From NCBI RefSeq assembly GCF_001187435.1, contig NZ_LFXA01000004.1, positions 377,001 through 441,000 of the forward strand: a stretch of 64,000 nucleotides of DNA, read 5' to 3'. This stretch comes from Streptomyces caatingaensis (GTDB lineage Bacteria; Actinomycetota; Actinomycetes; Streptomycetales; Streptomycetaceae). Each line of letters opens with the position of its first letter. The first letter of the stretch is position 1. Shown here piece by piece: positions 49,898 to 59,089 of the stretch. Position numbers and translations under genes: made by a program. The notes under the pieces were generated by a model that worked only from the letters and a program-made list of their open reading frames with translations, ran no database searches and was not told the DNA's origin.

Positions 49898-51394
49898 TCA
49901 GCCGGAGCGGTCCTCCGAGGTCACCCAGTGCGGCTTGCGCAGCTTCAGGAAGGCCAGCGGCGCGAGGAAGCCGATCGTCAGCAGCCCGCCGGCGACGATC
50001 AGCAGGTAGCGCCACAGCGGCTGCCCGCCGAACTGCTCCGGGGGCACGAAGCCGATGCACATCGCCGCCAGGGACGCGGCGAAGCCGGTGCCCGCGACGG
50101 CGTGCAGCGCCGGGACGCGGAAGCCGGCCCCGCCGGCCCCGCCGATCCCGTCCGCGACGGGCCCGTGGCGCCGCAGCCGCACCGCCGCCGCGAACATCAG
50201 CAGGTACACCACCAGGTAGATCTGCGTGGTCACGACGGAGAAGATCCAGTACGCGCTGGAGACGTCCGGCAGGAACGCGTAGGCCAGCGCGATCAGGGTG
50301 GTGAGGACGCCCTGCGCGACCATGATGTTGCGCGGCACGCCGTTCTTGTTGAGCCTCTGGAGGACGGGCGGCAGGTAGCCCTCCTGCCGGGCGACGATCA
50401 GCAGGCCGCGGGACGGCCCGGCCAGCCAGGCGAGCATGCCGCCGAGCGCGGCGGTGACGAGCATGACGCCGACGACCTTGGTGAGCCAGCCCACACCGAA
50501 GTGGTCGAAGAAGCCCTGGAACGCCTGCATCACGCCGGCCGTGAGGCTCAGGTCCTCGCCCGGCATGACCCAGCTGATGGCCAGCGCGGGCAGGATGAAG
50601 ATCAGCAGGACGAGGCCGGTGGCCAGGAAGACCGAGCGCGGGAACTGCCGTCCCGGCTCGCGCAGCGACGAGACGTGGACGCCGTTCATCTCCATGCCCG
50701 CGTAGGACAGGAAGTTGCCGACGATCAGCACGAGGCTGGCCGGGCCGGTCCACGGCGGCAGCGCGTGACCGGCGTCCATGGGGGCGGCGGACGGGTTGCC
50801 CTGGGCGAGGAAGACCAGGCCGAGGACGACGAGCACGGCGCCGGGGATCAGCGTGCCGATCACCAGGCCCCAGCCGGCCAGCCCGGCCACCGCCTTCGTC
50901 CCGCGCGCGGAGATCAGCACGCCGGACCAGTAGACGACGACGATCACGGCGGCGATGTAGAGCCCGTTGTCCGCGAGGGACGGGTCGATGACGTACGCGA
51001 AGGTGCTCGCCACGTAGGCGAGCAGGCTCGGGTAGTACGCGATGGTCATCGCGAACTGGCACCACACGGCGAGGAAGCCGAGCGGCTTGGACAGCCCCTC
51101 GCTCACCCAGCGGTAGATCCCGCCGGGGCGGGAGGAGGCCAGTTCGGCGGAGACCAGGGCCGTCGGCAGGAGGAAGACGACGGCGGGGAGGAGGTAGAGG
51201 AAGACGGCGGCCAGGCCGTAGAGGGCCATGGACGGGGCGGGGCGCAGGTTCGCCACGGAGGCGGTGGTCATCAGCGCGAGCGCCGTCCACGAGATGAACT
51301 GCGGCCCGGGGACGGCCTGTTGTGCCTCCTGCGGGGAGGAGGAAGGGCGCGCTTCGGCGGGACGTTCGTCCCCGATCTGTTCCGTGAGGGTCAT
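49898..51394 (-). CDS. APC-family amino acid permease, GadC-like (498 aa)
   Basis: About twelve membrane spans are predicted by hydrophobicity. The first part (FISWTALALMTTASVANLRPAPSMALYGLAAVFLYLLPAVVFLLPTALVSAELASS) resembles glutamate/GABA antiporters of the APC superfamily. The C-terminal tail is cytosolic. ATG 51394 is chosen; the ribosome site is poor (GAAGGAC lies about 17 bp upstream). The transported amino acid is unknown. It is divergent from the small His-rich membrane protein. Confidence 0.87.
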   Translation of the reverse strand: MTLTEQIGDERPAEARPSSSPQEAQQAVPGPQFISWTALALMTTASVANLRPAPSMALYGLAAVFLYLLPAVVFLLPTALVSAELASSRPGGIYRWVSEGLSKPLGFLAVWCQFAMTIAYYPSLLAYVASTFAYVIDPSLADNGLYIAAVIVVVYWSGVLISARGTKAVAGLAGWGLVIGTLIPGAVLVVLGLVFLAQGNPSAAPMDAGHALPPWTGPASLVLIVGNFLSYAGMEMNGVHVSSLREPGRQFPRSVFLATGLVLLIFILPALAISWVMPGEDLSLTAGVMQAFQGFFDHFGVGWLTKVVGVMLVTAALGGMLAWLAGPSRGLLIVARQEGYLPPVLQRLNKNGVPRNIMVAQGVLTTLIALAYAFLPDVSSAYWIFSVVTTQIYLVVYLLMFAAAVRLRRHGPVADGIGGAGGAGFRVPALHAVAGTGFAASLAAMCIGFVPPEQFGGQPLWRYLLIVAGGLLTIGFLAPLAFLKLRKPHWVTSEDRSG

Positions 51395-51500
51395 GAGGGG
51401 GGAGAGCGTCCTTCGGGCCAAGCAGTCGGTCGGTACGCCCCATCATCGGGCAATGGGCCCCTTGCGCGCACATCGGGCGCCCGGCACCCCGGCGGGACGC

Positions 51501-51517
51501 ATACCCCGAGGGGGTAG
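51501..51517. promoter_or_regulatory. CsoR-like copper operator
   Basis: ATACCCC-GAG-GGGGTAG contains the perfect dyad TACCCC/GGGGTA (51502-51516), resembling the CsoR boxes that control copper genes in Streptomyces. It lies 34 bp before the His-rich membrane protein gene and its downstream multicopper oxidase. A csoR gene is not in the window. Confidence 0.55.
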
Positions 51518-51550
51518 TACGGTGCCCCGGAGGACTCGGGGAGGCTCGTG

Positions 51551-51955
51551 ATGCGCGGATGGTGGGGGCGCCTGCTGCTGTTCGCGGCGCTGCTGCTGGG
51601 CATCGTGACGATGCACACGCTGGGGCATCCGTCGGGCCATGACGCGCCGCCGCCCGCGGTGCAGACGGTGCATACGGAGCACGCGGTCCACACACCGCAC
51701 CCGCCGCAGGCCCACCATCCCGACACGGCTCCCCCCGATCACCGCCGCCCCGCCCTGGACCCCCTGTCCGTCTGCCTCGCCGTACTGCTGGGCGCGGGCT
51801 GGACCCTGGTCCTGCCGGCGGCCTTGCGGCGGTGGAGGCGGGGTCCGGCCGGCGCCGCCGCCCGGGCGCGCGCCCGGTTCGCGTACGCCCTGTGGCCCAT
51901 TCCCCCGCCGCCACGGCACAAGGTCCTCGCCCGGTTGTCGGTGCTGCGGGTATAG
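51551..51955 (+). CDS. Small His-rich membrane protein, DUF6153-like (134 aa)
   Basis: An N-terminal hydrophobic segment (LLLFAALLLGIVTMHTLGHP) is followed by an external loop rich in histidine (VHTEHAVHTPHPPQAHH), a second span (LSVCLAVLLGAGWTLVLPAAL) and a basic tail. The M-H-x-L-G-x-P motif recalls DUF6153 proteins of Streptomyces. The His-rich loop and the neighbouring multicopper oxidase suggest copper binding; this is inference. GTG 51548 is an alternative start one codon earlier. Confidence 0.65.
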   Translation: MRGWWGRLLLFAALLLGIVTMHTLGHPSGHDAPPPAVQTVHTEHAVHTPHPPQAHHPDTAPPDHRRPALDPLSVCLAVLLGAGWTLVLPAALRRWRRGPAGAAARARARFAYALWPIPPPPRHKVLARLSVLRV

Positions 51956-52013
51956 GAGCGCGCCCGCGCGCCCGTACCCGTACTCCACCGACACCACAGA
52001 GGTGCACCCACCC

Positions 52014-53576
52014 ATGCGCACAACCACGCGCCGCGCCGTGCTCGGCGCCGGCCTCGCCACGGTCGCCGGCGGCCTGCTCACCGCCTGCTCCGACGCGTCC
52101 CCGAAGGCCGCCCCCACCCCCTCGTACGTCGAGCCGGACGGCAAGGAGGTCGCCGCGGCCGAGACCCGGCGGCGCGCCACCGGGCCCGTCCGCGAGGTAC
52201 GGCTCACCGCGGCCCGCACCGAGCTCGACCTCGGCGGCCGCAAGGTCACGAGCTGGGCGTACGGCGACGCCCTGCCCGGCAAGGAGGTCCGCGTCACCGC
52301 GGGCGACACGCTCGCCCTCCGCCTCGCCAACCACCTCCCGCAGGCGACGTCCCTCCACTGGCACGGACTCGCCCTCCGCAACGACATGGACGGCGTTCCC
52401 GGCGTCACGCAGCGGCCCATAGCGCCCGGCGCGGCGTTCGACTACCGCTTCGCGGTCACCCACCCCGGCACGTACTGGTTCCACCCGCACTCGGGCGTGC
52501 AGCAGGACCGGGGGCTGTACGCGCCGCTGATCGTCGAGGATCCGAAGGAGCCGCTGAAGTACGACAAGGAGTGGGTCGTCGTCCTGGACGACTGGGTGGA
52601 CGGCGTGGAGGGGAGCACGCCGGACGGGGTGATGGCGGAGCTGGCGAAGGGCATGTCGCACGACACGTCCCACGACATGTCCCACGACATGGGCGGCATG
52701 CACCACATGTCGATGGCATCCGCTTCGCCGTCCGCGTCGTCCGAGGGCCCCTCCCGGATGCTCATGGGGGCCACGAGCCCCGTCCTCGGCGGCGACGCCG
52801 GTGACGTCGCGTACCCGTACTACCTGGTCAACGGGCGTACGCCCGACGCGCCGGAGACCTTCACGGCCCGCCCCGGCGACCGGATCCGCATCCGGTTCGT
52901 CAACGCGGGCGGCGACACGGCGTTCCGTGTGGCGCTGGGCGGTCACCGCATGACCGTCACGCACACGGACGGCTTCCCCGTCCGGCCCGTCGAGACGGAC
53001 GCGCTGCTGCTGGGGATGGGCGAGCGGTACGACGTGCTCGTCACCGCCGGGGACGGCGTCTTCCCGCTGACCGCGCTCGCGGAGGGCAAGAGGCGGACGG
53101 CCCTCGCCCTGCTCCGCACCGGCGGCGGCGCCGCGCCCGGCGCGGACGTCCGCCCGGAGGAGCTGGGGCGCACCCCCCTGACGGCGGACCGGCTCCGTGC
53201 GGACGACGCGGTCGCCCTGCCGTACCGGCGGCCGGACCGGACGCTCACCTTCGAGCTGACCGGCTCGATGGCGAAGTACGACTGGGCCATCAACGGACGG
53301 CGCTACTCCTCCTCCGAGCGGTACCCGGTGAAGGCGGGCGAACGGGTGCGGCTCGCGTTCGTCAACCGGACGGGGATGTGGCATCCGATGCACCTGCACG
53401 GCCACACGTTCGCGCTGCCCGGCGGCGGGCCGCGGAAGGACACGGTGATCGTGCTGCCGGGGAAGCGGGTCGAGGTGGACTTCGACGCCGACAATCCCGG
53501 GGTGTGGATGCTGCACTGCCACAACGTGTACCACGGGGAGAGCGGGATGATGACGCTGCTCGGCTACCGGCGGTAG
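52014..53576 (+). CDS. Multicopper oxidase, exported lipoprotein (520 aa)
   Basis: A Tat-like signal with lipobox (RRAVLGAGLATVAGGLLTAC) exports it. The four copper-binding motifs are present: HWHG, HPHSG, HPMHLHGH and the T1-type HCHNVYHGESGM. A Met/His-rich insertion at about residues 215-235 (repeated S-H-D-M units) recalls the methionine-rich copper-binding loop of CueO-type cuprous oxidases. It follows the His-rich membrane protein by 58 bp, behind a CsoR-like box, so a role in copper detoxification is likely. Confidence 0.92.
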   Translation: MRTTTRRAVLGAGLATVAGGLLTACSDASPKAAPTPSYVEPDGKEVAAAETRRRATGPVREVRLTAARTELDLGGRKVTSWAYGDALPGKEVRVTAGDTLALRLANHLPQATSLHWHGLALRNDMDGVPGVTQRPIAPGAAFDYRFAVTHPGTYWFHPHSGVQQDRGLYAPLIVEDPKEPLKYDKEWVVVLDDWVDGVEGSTPDGVMAELAKGMSHDTSHDMSHDMGGMHHMSMASASPSASSEGPSRMLMGATSPVLGGDAGDVAYPYYLVNGRTPDAPETFTARPGDRIRIRFVNAGGDTAFRVALGGHRMTVTHTDGFPVRPVETDALLLGMGERYDVLVTAGDGVFPLTALAEGKRRTALALLRTGGGAAPGADVRPEELGRTPLTADRLRADDAVALPYRRPDRTLTFELTGSMAKYDWAINGRRYSSSERYPVKAGERVRLAFVNRTGMWHPMHLHGHTFALPGGGPRKDTVIVLPGKRVEVDFDADNPGVWMLHCHNVYHGESGMMTLLGYRR

Positions 53577-53603
53577 TTCCCGCTCCCCGCCCGCCCTCTT
53601 CCC

Positions 53604-53638
53604 GCTCCCCCGGGGCCGCGCCCCGGCCCCGGGGGAGC
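53604..53638. terminator. Strong hairpin after the multicopper oxidase
   Basis: A perfect 15-bp stem (53604-53618 with 53624-53638) has a 5-base loop in the 92-bp gap before nadE, separating the two transcription units. Confidence 0.8.
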
Positions 53639-53668
53639 GAACCGGGCCGGCCGCCTAAACTGAACGAC

Positions 53669-55423
53669 GTGGCACAACTGCGTCTCGCCCTCAACCAGAT
53701 CGACTCCACCGTCGGCGACCTCACCGCCAACGCCGAGTCGGTCGTCCGCTGGACACGCCACTCCGCCGACGCCGGCGCACACCTCGCCGTGTTCCCCGAG
53801 ATGGTGCTGACGGGCTACCCCGTGGAGGACCTGGCGCTGCGCCGTTCCTTCGTCGAGGCGAGCAGGGCCGCCCTGCGCGCGCTGGCGGAGCGGCTCCAGC
53901 GGGAGGGGCTGGGCGAACTGCCCGTGCTCGTCGGGTACTTGGACCGGTCCGAGGCGGCCGAGCCCCGGCTCGGCCGCCCGGCGGGCGCGCCGCTGAACGC
54001 GGCGGCGGTCCTGCACCGCGGCCGCCCCGTGCTCACCTTCGCCAAGCACCACCTGCCGAACTACGGTGTGTTCGACGAGTTCCGGTACTTCGTCCCGGGC
54101 GACACCCTGCCCGTGATCCGCCTGCACGGCGTCGACGTCGCCCTCGCCATCTGCGAGGACCTGTGGCAGGAGGGCGGCCGCGTCCCCGCCGCCCGCGCCG
54201 CCGGGGCCGGGCTGCTCGTGTCGGTCAACGCCTCGCCGTACGAGCGGGAGAAGGACGACACCCGTCTGGAGCTGGTGCGCAAGCGCGCGCAGGAGGCCGG
54301 CTGCACCACCGCGTACCTGGCCACCACCGGCGGCCAGGACGACCTCGTCTTCGACGGCGACTCGATCGTCGTCGACCGCGACGGCCGGGTGATCGCCCGG
54401 GCCCCGCAGTTCGAGGAGTGCTGCGTCGTCCTCGACCTGGACCTGCCGGCCGCCCCCGCCGAGGCGCCGTCCGGCACCGTGGACGACGGCCTGCGCGTCG
54501 AGCACGTCACGCTGTCCGCCGAGCCGGTCCCGCCGTACGAGCCCGCCTTCCCGGGGACGGTCGCCGAGTACCTCGACGACGACGCGGAGGTCTACCAGGC
54601 GCTGGTGACGGGCCTCCGCGCGTACGTCGCGAAGAACGGCTTCCGCAGCGTCCTCATCGGCCTCTCCGGCGGCATCGACTCGTCGCTCGTCGCGGCGATC
54701 GCCTGCGACGCGGTCGGCGCGGAGAACGTGTACGGCGTGGCCATGCCGTCCCGTTACTCCTCCGAGCACTCGGTCGGCGACGCGGAGGAGCTGGCCCGCC
54801 GCACGGGGCTCGACTTCCGCGTCCAGCCGATCGCCCCGATGTTCGACGCCTACATGGGTGCGCTCGGGCTGACCGGCCTCGCCGAGGAGAACCTCCAGTC
54901 GCGGCTGCGCGGCACGATGCTGATGGCGATCTCGAACCAGGAGGGCCACATCGTCCTCGCCCCGGGCAACAAGTCCGAGCTGGCGTGCGGCTATTCGACG
55001 CTCTACGGCGACTCGGTCGGCGCGTACGGGCCCATCAAGGACGTCTACAAGACCGGTGTCTTCCGCCTCGCGAAGTGGCGCAACCGCGTCGCGGCGGAGC
55101 GCGGCGGGACGCCGCCCATCCCCGAGAACTCCATCACCAAGCCGCCCAGCGCCGAGCTGCGCCCCGGCCAGGTCGACACGGACTCCCTGCCCGACTACGA
55201 CGTCCTCGACCGCATCCTGGAGCTGTACGTGGACGCCGACCGCGGCCGCGCGGAGATCGTGGCGGAGGGCTTCGACCCGGAGCTCGTCGCCCGCGTCCTG
55301 CGCCTCGTCGACACCGCCGAGTACAAGCGCCGCCAGTACCCGCCCGGCACGAAGATCTCCCCCAAGGGCTTCGGCAAGGACCGCCGCCTGCCGATCACGA
55401 ACCGCTGGCGCGAGCGGAGCTGA
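53669..55423 (+). CDS. nadE: Glutamine-dependent NAD+ synthetase
   Basis: The N-terminal nitrilase-type glutaminase domain has the Glu (AVFPEMVLTGYP), Lys (TFAKHHLPNYGVFDE) and Cys (ALAICEDLW) triad and hydrolyses glutamine. The C-terminal synthetase domain has the ATP-pyrophosphatase loop GLSGGIDSSLVAAIACDAVG and APGNKSELACGYSTLYGD. With 584 residues it is of the two-domain actinobacterial type. It catalyses the last step of NAD synthesis. GTG 53669 gives the conserved MAQLRLALNQIDSTVGDL N-terminus. Confidence 0.96.
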   Translation: MAQLRLALNQIDSTVGDLTANAESVVRWTRHSADAGAHLAVFPEMVLTGYPVEDLALRRSFVEASRAALRALAERLQREGLGELPVLVGYLDRSEAAEPRLGRPAGAPLNAAAVLHRGRPVLTFAKHHLPNYGVFDEFRYFVPGDTLPVIRLHGVDVALAICEDLWQEGGRVPAARAAGAGLLVSVNASPYEREKDDTRLELVRKRAQEAGCTTAYLATTGGQDDLVFDGDSIVVDRDGRVIARAPQFEECCVVLDLDLPAAPAEAPSGTVDDGLRVEHVTLSAEPVPPYEPAFPGTVAEYLDDDAEVYQALVTGLRAYVAKNGFRSVLIGLSGGIDSSLVAAIACDAVGAENVYGVAMPSRYSSEHSVGDAEELARRTGLDFRVQPIAPMFDAYMGALGLTGLAEENLQSRLRGTMLMAISNQEGHIVLAPGNKSELACGYSTLYGDSVGAYGPIKDVYKTGVFRLAKWRNRVAAERGGTPPIPENSITKPPSAELRPGQVDTDSLPDYDVLDRILELYVDADRGRAEIVAEGFDPELVARVLRLVDTAEYKRRQYPPGTKISPKGFGKDRRLPITNRWRERS

Positions 55424-55432
55424 GCCGCCCGG

Positions 55433-55456
55433 CGGGGCGCGCCGGGGGGCGCCCCG
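55433..55456. terminator. Hairpin between nadE and convergent gene
   Basis: CGGGGCGC and GCGCCCCG (55433-55440, 55449-55456) form an 8-bp stem in the 39-bp gap between nadE (+) and the phosphatase-family gene (-). Confidence 0.6.
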
Positions 55457-55462
55457 GTCCGC

Positions 55463-56482
55463 CTACAGCCTCACCCGCGCCGCCACCGGCAGGTGGTCAC
55501 TGCCCGTGTCGGGCAGCGTCCACGCGTCCACGGGATCCATCCCCCGCACCATGATCTGGTCGATGCGGGCCATCGGGAAGCTCGCCGGCCAGCTGAAGCC
55601 GAAGCCGTCCCCGGCGGCCCCCTGCGCCGAGCGCAGCTGGGAGGTGACGGGGGCCAACGACCGGTCGTTCATGGTGCCGTTGAGGTCACCGAGCAGGACG
55701 ACCTTCTTCACCTGCTCGGCGGCGATGGCCCGGCCCAGCGCGGCGGCGCTGTTGTCCCGCTGCCCGGCGGTGAAGCCGGCGTTGAACTTCACGCGCACCG
55801 ACGGGAGATGGGCGACGTAGACGCCGACGGGCCCCTGCGGCGTGCTGACCGTGGCGCGCAGCGCCCGCGTCCAGCCCATCTTGATGTCGACGGGACGCGC
55901 GTCCGTGATCGGGTGCTTGCTCCAGAGGCCGACCGTGCCCTGCACGGAGTGGTAGGGGTACGAGGCGGCCAACGTCCGCTCGTACACCGGCGCGGCGTCG
56001 GGCCCCAGCTCCTCCAGGGCCACGACGTCCGCCCCGGCCGCGGCGACCTTGCGGGCGGTGGCGGCCGGATCGGGGTTCTCGGCGTTGACGTTGTGGCTGA
56101 TGACGGTGAAGTTGCCGCCGGAGCCGGACTTGTCGGTGAGCAGCCCGCCGAAGAGGTTGAGCCAGGCGATCGCCGGCAGCAGCACCGCGATCAGCGCGGT
56201 CGCCGAGCGGCGCCAGAGGGCGAGGAGGAGCAGGACGGGCACGAGGAGCCCGAACCAGGGGAGGAAGGTTTCCGCGAGGCTGCCGAGGTTGCCGACGCGG
56301 TTGGGGATCTGGCCGTGGAGCAGCATCAGCAGGCCCAGCACGGCCGAGAGGACCGCGATCAGCAGGCCGCGCCGCCAGATCCCGGGGCCCCGCCACCGGT
56401 CCGCGAGGCGCCGGACCCCGGAGCCGGCCCGCTCCGGACCCGCTCCTCCGTGGTCCGTCTCCTGCACGTGCGCCTGCGGCAT
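55463..56482 (-). CDS. Membrane-anchored endonuclease/exonuclease/phosphatase-family protein (339 aa)
   Basis: Three N-terminal membrane spans (about residues 38-110) are followed by an EEP domain: VISHNVNAENPDPAATARKVAAAGADVVALEEL, LLGDLNGTMNDRSLAPV (Asp/Asn motif) and DTGSDHLPVAARVRL (Asp-His). The catalytic part would face outward. Members cleave phosphodiesters of nucleic acids or lipids; the substrate cannot be told. It is the last gene of the leftward stretch beginning with the MFS/TetR genes, after a 185-bp gap. Confidence 0.87.
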   Translation of the reverse strand: MPQAHVQETDHGGAGPERAGSGVRRLADRWRGPGIWRRGLLIAVLSAVLGLLMLLHGQIPNRVGNLGSLAETFLPWFGLLVPVLLLLALWRRSATALIAVLLPAIAWLNLFGGLLTDKSGSGGNFTVISHNVNAENPDPAATARKVAAAGADVVALEELGPDAAPVYERTLAASYPYHSVQGTVGLWSKHPITDARPVDIKMGWTRALRATVSTPQGPVGVYVAHLPSVRVKFNAGFTAGQRDNSAAALGRAIAAEQVKKVVLLGDLNGTMNDRSLAPVTSQLRSAQGAAGDGFGFSWPASFPMARIDQIMVRGMDPVDAWTLPDTGSDHLPVAARVRL

Positions 56483-56667
56483 CCGTCGTCCTCACTCGGT
56501 CTCGCTGTCGTCCCCCGGACCGACGATAGGTGATCGCCGGCGAGCGGTGATCACCGCGGCGGGGGTTCCGTCGCGGAGGAGGACGGCGTCCCGGCCCGGC
56601 GGGGTTCCTCGGCCCGGGGCGGGACGCCCGCCTGTGACACAACGGGCACATTCCCGGCACGGCGCGC

Positions 56668-57291
56668 TCATCCCGCCGGCCGGACGCCCTCCAGCACCGT
56701 GTCCACGATCCGCTCGGCCAGCCCCTCGGGCAGTTCGCTCCATTCGCAGAGGACGGCCCGGGCCACCATCGGGCTGACGAAGAGGTCCACGAGCAGCTCC
56801 GGGTCCACGTCCCCGCGGACCTCGCCGGAGGCGATCCCGCGCCGCAGCACGGCGAGGAACGCCTCGCGCCGGGCGGAGACGACGGTGTCGTGGTACTCCT
56901 TCCAGATGCGCGGCTGGGCCTGGACCTGGGCGACGACCGTGCGCAGCACGGCGGACGACCGCTTGGCCAGGCCGCGCCGGCGCAGGAAGTCCAGCAGCGC
57001 GACGAGGTCGTCGCGGACGGAGGCGCCGGTCAGCCGGGGGCTGCTCTCCTCCATGGAGCGCAGCACGTCGAGCATGAGCGCCTCCTTGCCGGCCCACCGC
57101 CGGTAGACGGTGGCCTTGCCGACGCCGGCCTCGCGGGCGATGCGCTCCATGGAGAGTTCGCTGACGGTCACCCCCTGCTCCAGCAGCCGCAGCACGCTCT
57201 CGATCACGGCGGTGCCGACGGCGGCGCTGCGCGGCCGGCCGCGCGGCGGGACGGGCAGGGGGCCGGCGTCCGGCGCGGCGGCGGCGCTCAC
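56668..57291 (-). CDS. TetR-family regulator of the MFS efflux gene (207 aa)
   Basis: The N-terminal helix-turn-helix is [36 protein letters not shown]. The C-terminal domain is of the TetR_C_33 or similar type ([16 protein letters not shown]). The GTG at 57291 overlaps the MFS stop codon (GTGA), so the regulator is translated after the pump gene. It presumably binds the dyad in front of the MFS gene and is released by the pump's substrate. Confidence 0.92.
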   Translation of the reverse strand: MSAAAAPDAGPLPVPPRGRPRSAAVGTAVIESVLRLLEQGVTVSELSMERIAREAGVGKATVYRRWAGKEALMLDVLRSMEESSPRLTGASVRDDLVALLDFLRRRGLAKRSSAVLRTVVAQVQAQPRIWKEYHDTVVSARREAFLAVLRRGIASGEVRGDVDPELLVDLFVSPMVARAVLCEWSELPEGLAERIVDTVLEGVRPAG

Positions 57292-58904
57292 GCCTCGGCC
57301 CCCGCCTGCTGCCGCTCGGCCGGCCGCCCGGTGCCGGGGCCGGCGGGCGTGGCGCCCTTGCCGGGCAGGAAGATCCCGACGACGAGCGCGCCGAGGGCGG
57401 CGACGACCGTGGCGCCGAGCGCGGTGACGTGCATGGCGTGCAGGAACGCGTCGTCGGCGGGGCCGACGAGGGCCTTCCCGGCCGGGCCGAGCCGCTCGGC
57501 GACCGCGAGGGTGCCCTCGATGGACTCGCCGGCCGCGTGCCGCGCGGAGTCGGGCAGTCCGGGGACGGCGTCGAGCCGGCCGGCGATGCCGTCGCGGTAG
57601 GTCGTGGAGAGCAGCGAGCCGAGGACGGCGACGCCGAGCGCACCGCCGATCTGCCGGAAGGTGTTGTTCACGGCCGAGCCGGAGCCCGCCTTCTCGCGCG
57701 GCAGGGACTGCATGATCGAGACCGTGGCGGGCGGCATGACGTGCGCCATCGCGGTGCCCTGGACGAAGAACAGGACCTCCAGCACCCAGATCGGGGTGTC
57801 CGCGTCGAGCAGCAGGAAGCCGGACATCGACAGGGCCACCAGCAGCATGCCGGCGCAGCACACCGCGCGGGCGCCGAAGCGGGCCACGACGTGCCGGGCG
57901 CGCGGGGCGAAGAACATCTGGGCGGCGGCGAGCGGGAGCATGAGCATGCCGCTCTCCAGCGGGCTGTAGCCGCGCACGCTCTGGGTGTAGAAGACGCTGA
58001 AGAAGCTGACGCCCATGAGCGCGAAGAACACCAGCGAGATGGAGGAGACGGCCGCCGAGAACGCGGGCTTGCGGAAGTAGCGCACGTCCAGCGCCGGATG
58101 GTCGGTGCGCCGCTCGTAGAGGACGAACGCGACGATCACGAGGAGGCCGCCGCCGACCGTGCCGTACACCTCGGGGTCGGTGAAGTCGGCGAGCTGGCCG
58201 CCCTTGATGATGCCGTACACGAGCAGCACCAGGCCGACGACCGACAGCAGCACGCCGACGGGGTCGAGCCGGCCGGGCCGCGGATCCTTGGAGTCGGGGA
58301 CGAGCGCCACCATGGCGACCAGGCCGCAGATGACGATGGGCACGTTGACGAGGAAGACCGAGCCCCACCAGAAGTGGTCGATCAGGAGGCCGCCGGTGAT
58401 CGGGCCGATGGCGATCGCCAGGCCGACCGCGCCGGCCCAGATGCCGACGGCCTTGGGCTGCTCGTCGCGCTCGAAGACGTTCATGATGATCGCCAGGGTC
58501 GCGGGCATCACGAAGGCGCCGCCGAAGCCCATCACCGCGCGGAACGCGATGAGTTCGCCGGGCGAGCCCGCCATCGCCGACAGCACCGAGCCGATGCCGA
58601 ACACCGTCATGCCGAACAGCAGGACCTTCTTGCGCCCCAGCCGGTCGCCGAGCAGTCCGGCGGTGAACAGGATGCCGGCGAAGACCAGCGTGTAGGAGTT
58701 GATGGCCCACTCGAGCTGGCTCTGGGTGGCGCCCAGTCCGGTCGGGGCGGGCGAGGCGATCGTCTTCATCGCCACGTTGAGGATCGAGTTGTCGAGGACG
58801 ACGACGAGCAGGCTGAACAGCAGGACGGCGAGGACGGCCCACCGCCTCCTGTGCACCGCCTCGGGGACCTGGCGCGCCGGTATGTCACCGGCCGGGATTG
58901 TCAT
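57288..58904 (-). CDS. MFS multidrug efflux transporter, DHA2/EmrB type (538 aa)
   Basis: About fourteen spans are expected. Motif A is [24 protein letters not shown], antiporter motif C is [24 protein letters not shown], and the N-terminal [17 protein letters not shown] is the signature of the DHA2 drug:H+ antiporters. It is coupled with the TetR gene. ATG 58904 is chosen because it gives the usual short cytosolic N-terminus. The drug range is unknown; it is about 40 kb from the biosynthetic cluster, so a link is unsupported. Confidence 0.92.
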   Translation of the reverse strand: MTIPAGDIPARQVPEAVHRRRWAVLAVLLFSLLVVVLDNSILNVAMKTIASPAPTGLGATQSQLEWAINSYTLVFAGILFTAGLLGDRLGRKKVLLFGMTVFGIGSVLSAMAGSPGELIAFRAVMGFGGAFVMPATLAIIMNVFERDEQPKAVGIWAGAVGLAIAIGPITGGLLIDHFWWGSVFLVNVPIVICGLVAMVALVPDSKDPRPGRLDPVGVLLSVVGLVLLVYGIIKGGQLADFTDPEVYGTVGGGLLVIVAFVLYERRTDHPALDVRYFRKPAFSAAVSSISLVFFALMGVSFFSVFYTQSVRGYSPLESGMLMLPLAAAQMFFAPRARHVVARFGARAVCCAGMLLVALSMSGFLLLDADTPIWVLEVLFFVQGTAMAHVMPPATVSIMQSLPREKAGSGSAVNNTFRQIGGALGVAVLGSLLSTTYRDGIAGRLDAVPGLPDSARHAAGESIEGTLAVAERLGPAGKALVGPADDAFLHAMHVTALGATVVAALGALVVGIFLPGKGATPAGPGTGRPAERQQAGAEA

Positions 58905-58922
58905 ACGAATACCGTAAGCCCG

Positions 58923-58953
58923 TTTCCGATACGGCCCCGTTCCGTATTGGAAA
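58923..58953. promoter_or_regulatory. TetR-type operator between MFS gene and panB
   Basis: TTTCCGATACGG (58923-58934) and CCGTATTGGAAA (58942-58953) are 12-bp arms with one mismatch around a 7-bp centre, 19 bp upstream of the MFS start. ATACCGTA-like half-sites lie closer to the gene. This is the probable binding site of the TetR protein. Confidence 0.65.
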
Positions 58954-59089
58954 GTCTTTAAGGACCTTTGGGGACCGGCAGCCGTCACGTCCCGTGGCTT
59001 CCTCCGGGGAGATCCCCGTGTCAGCATGGAGGCGATCCGGGGACGCCGTCAGGGCGCCTCGAGACGACAACACCACAGGAGCCATTGCC

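Noticed and set aside
47235..53534. Very long minus-strand open frame (about 2100 codons)
   Set aside because: It spans genes on both strands, and its translation is Arg/Pro/Gly-rich without motifs; it is an artefact of high GC.
57288..58904. MFS pump as the exporter of the dithiolopyrrolone cluster
   Set aside because: It is about 40 kb away, has its own TetR regulator and operator, and lies among core genes; nothing ties it to the cluster.
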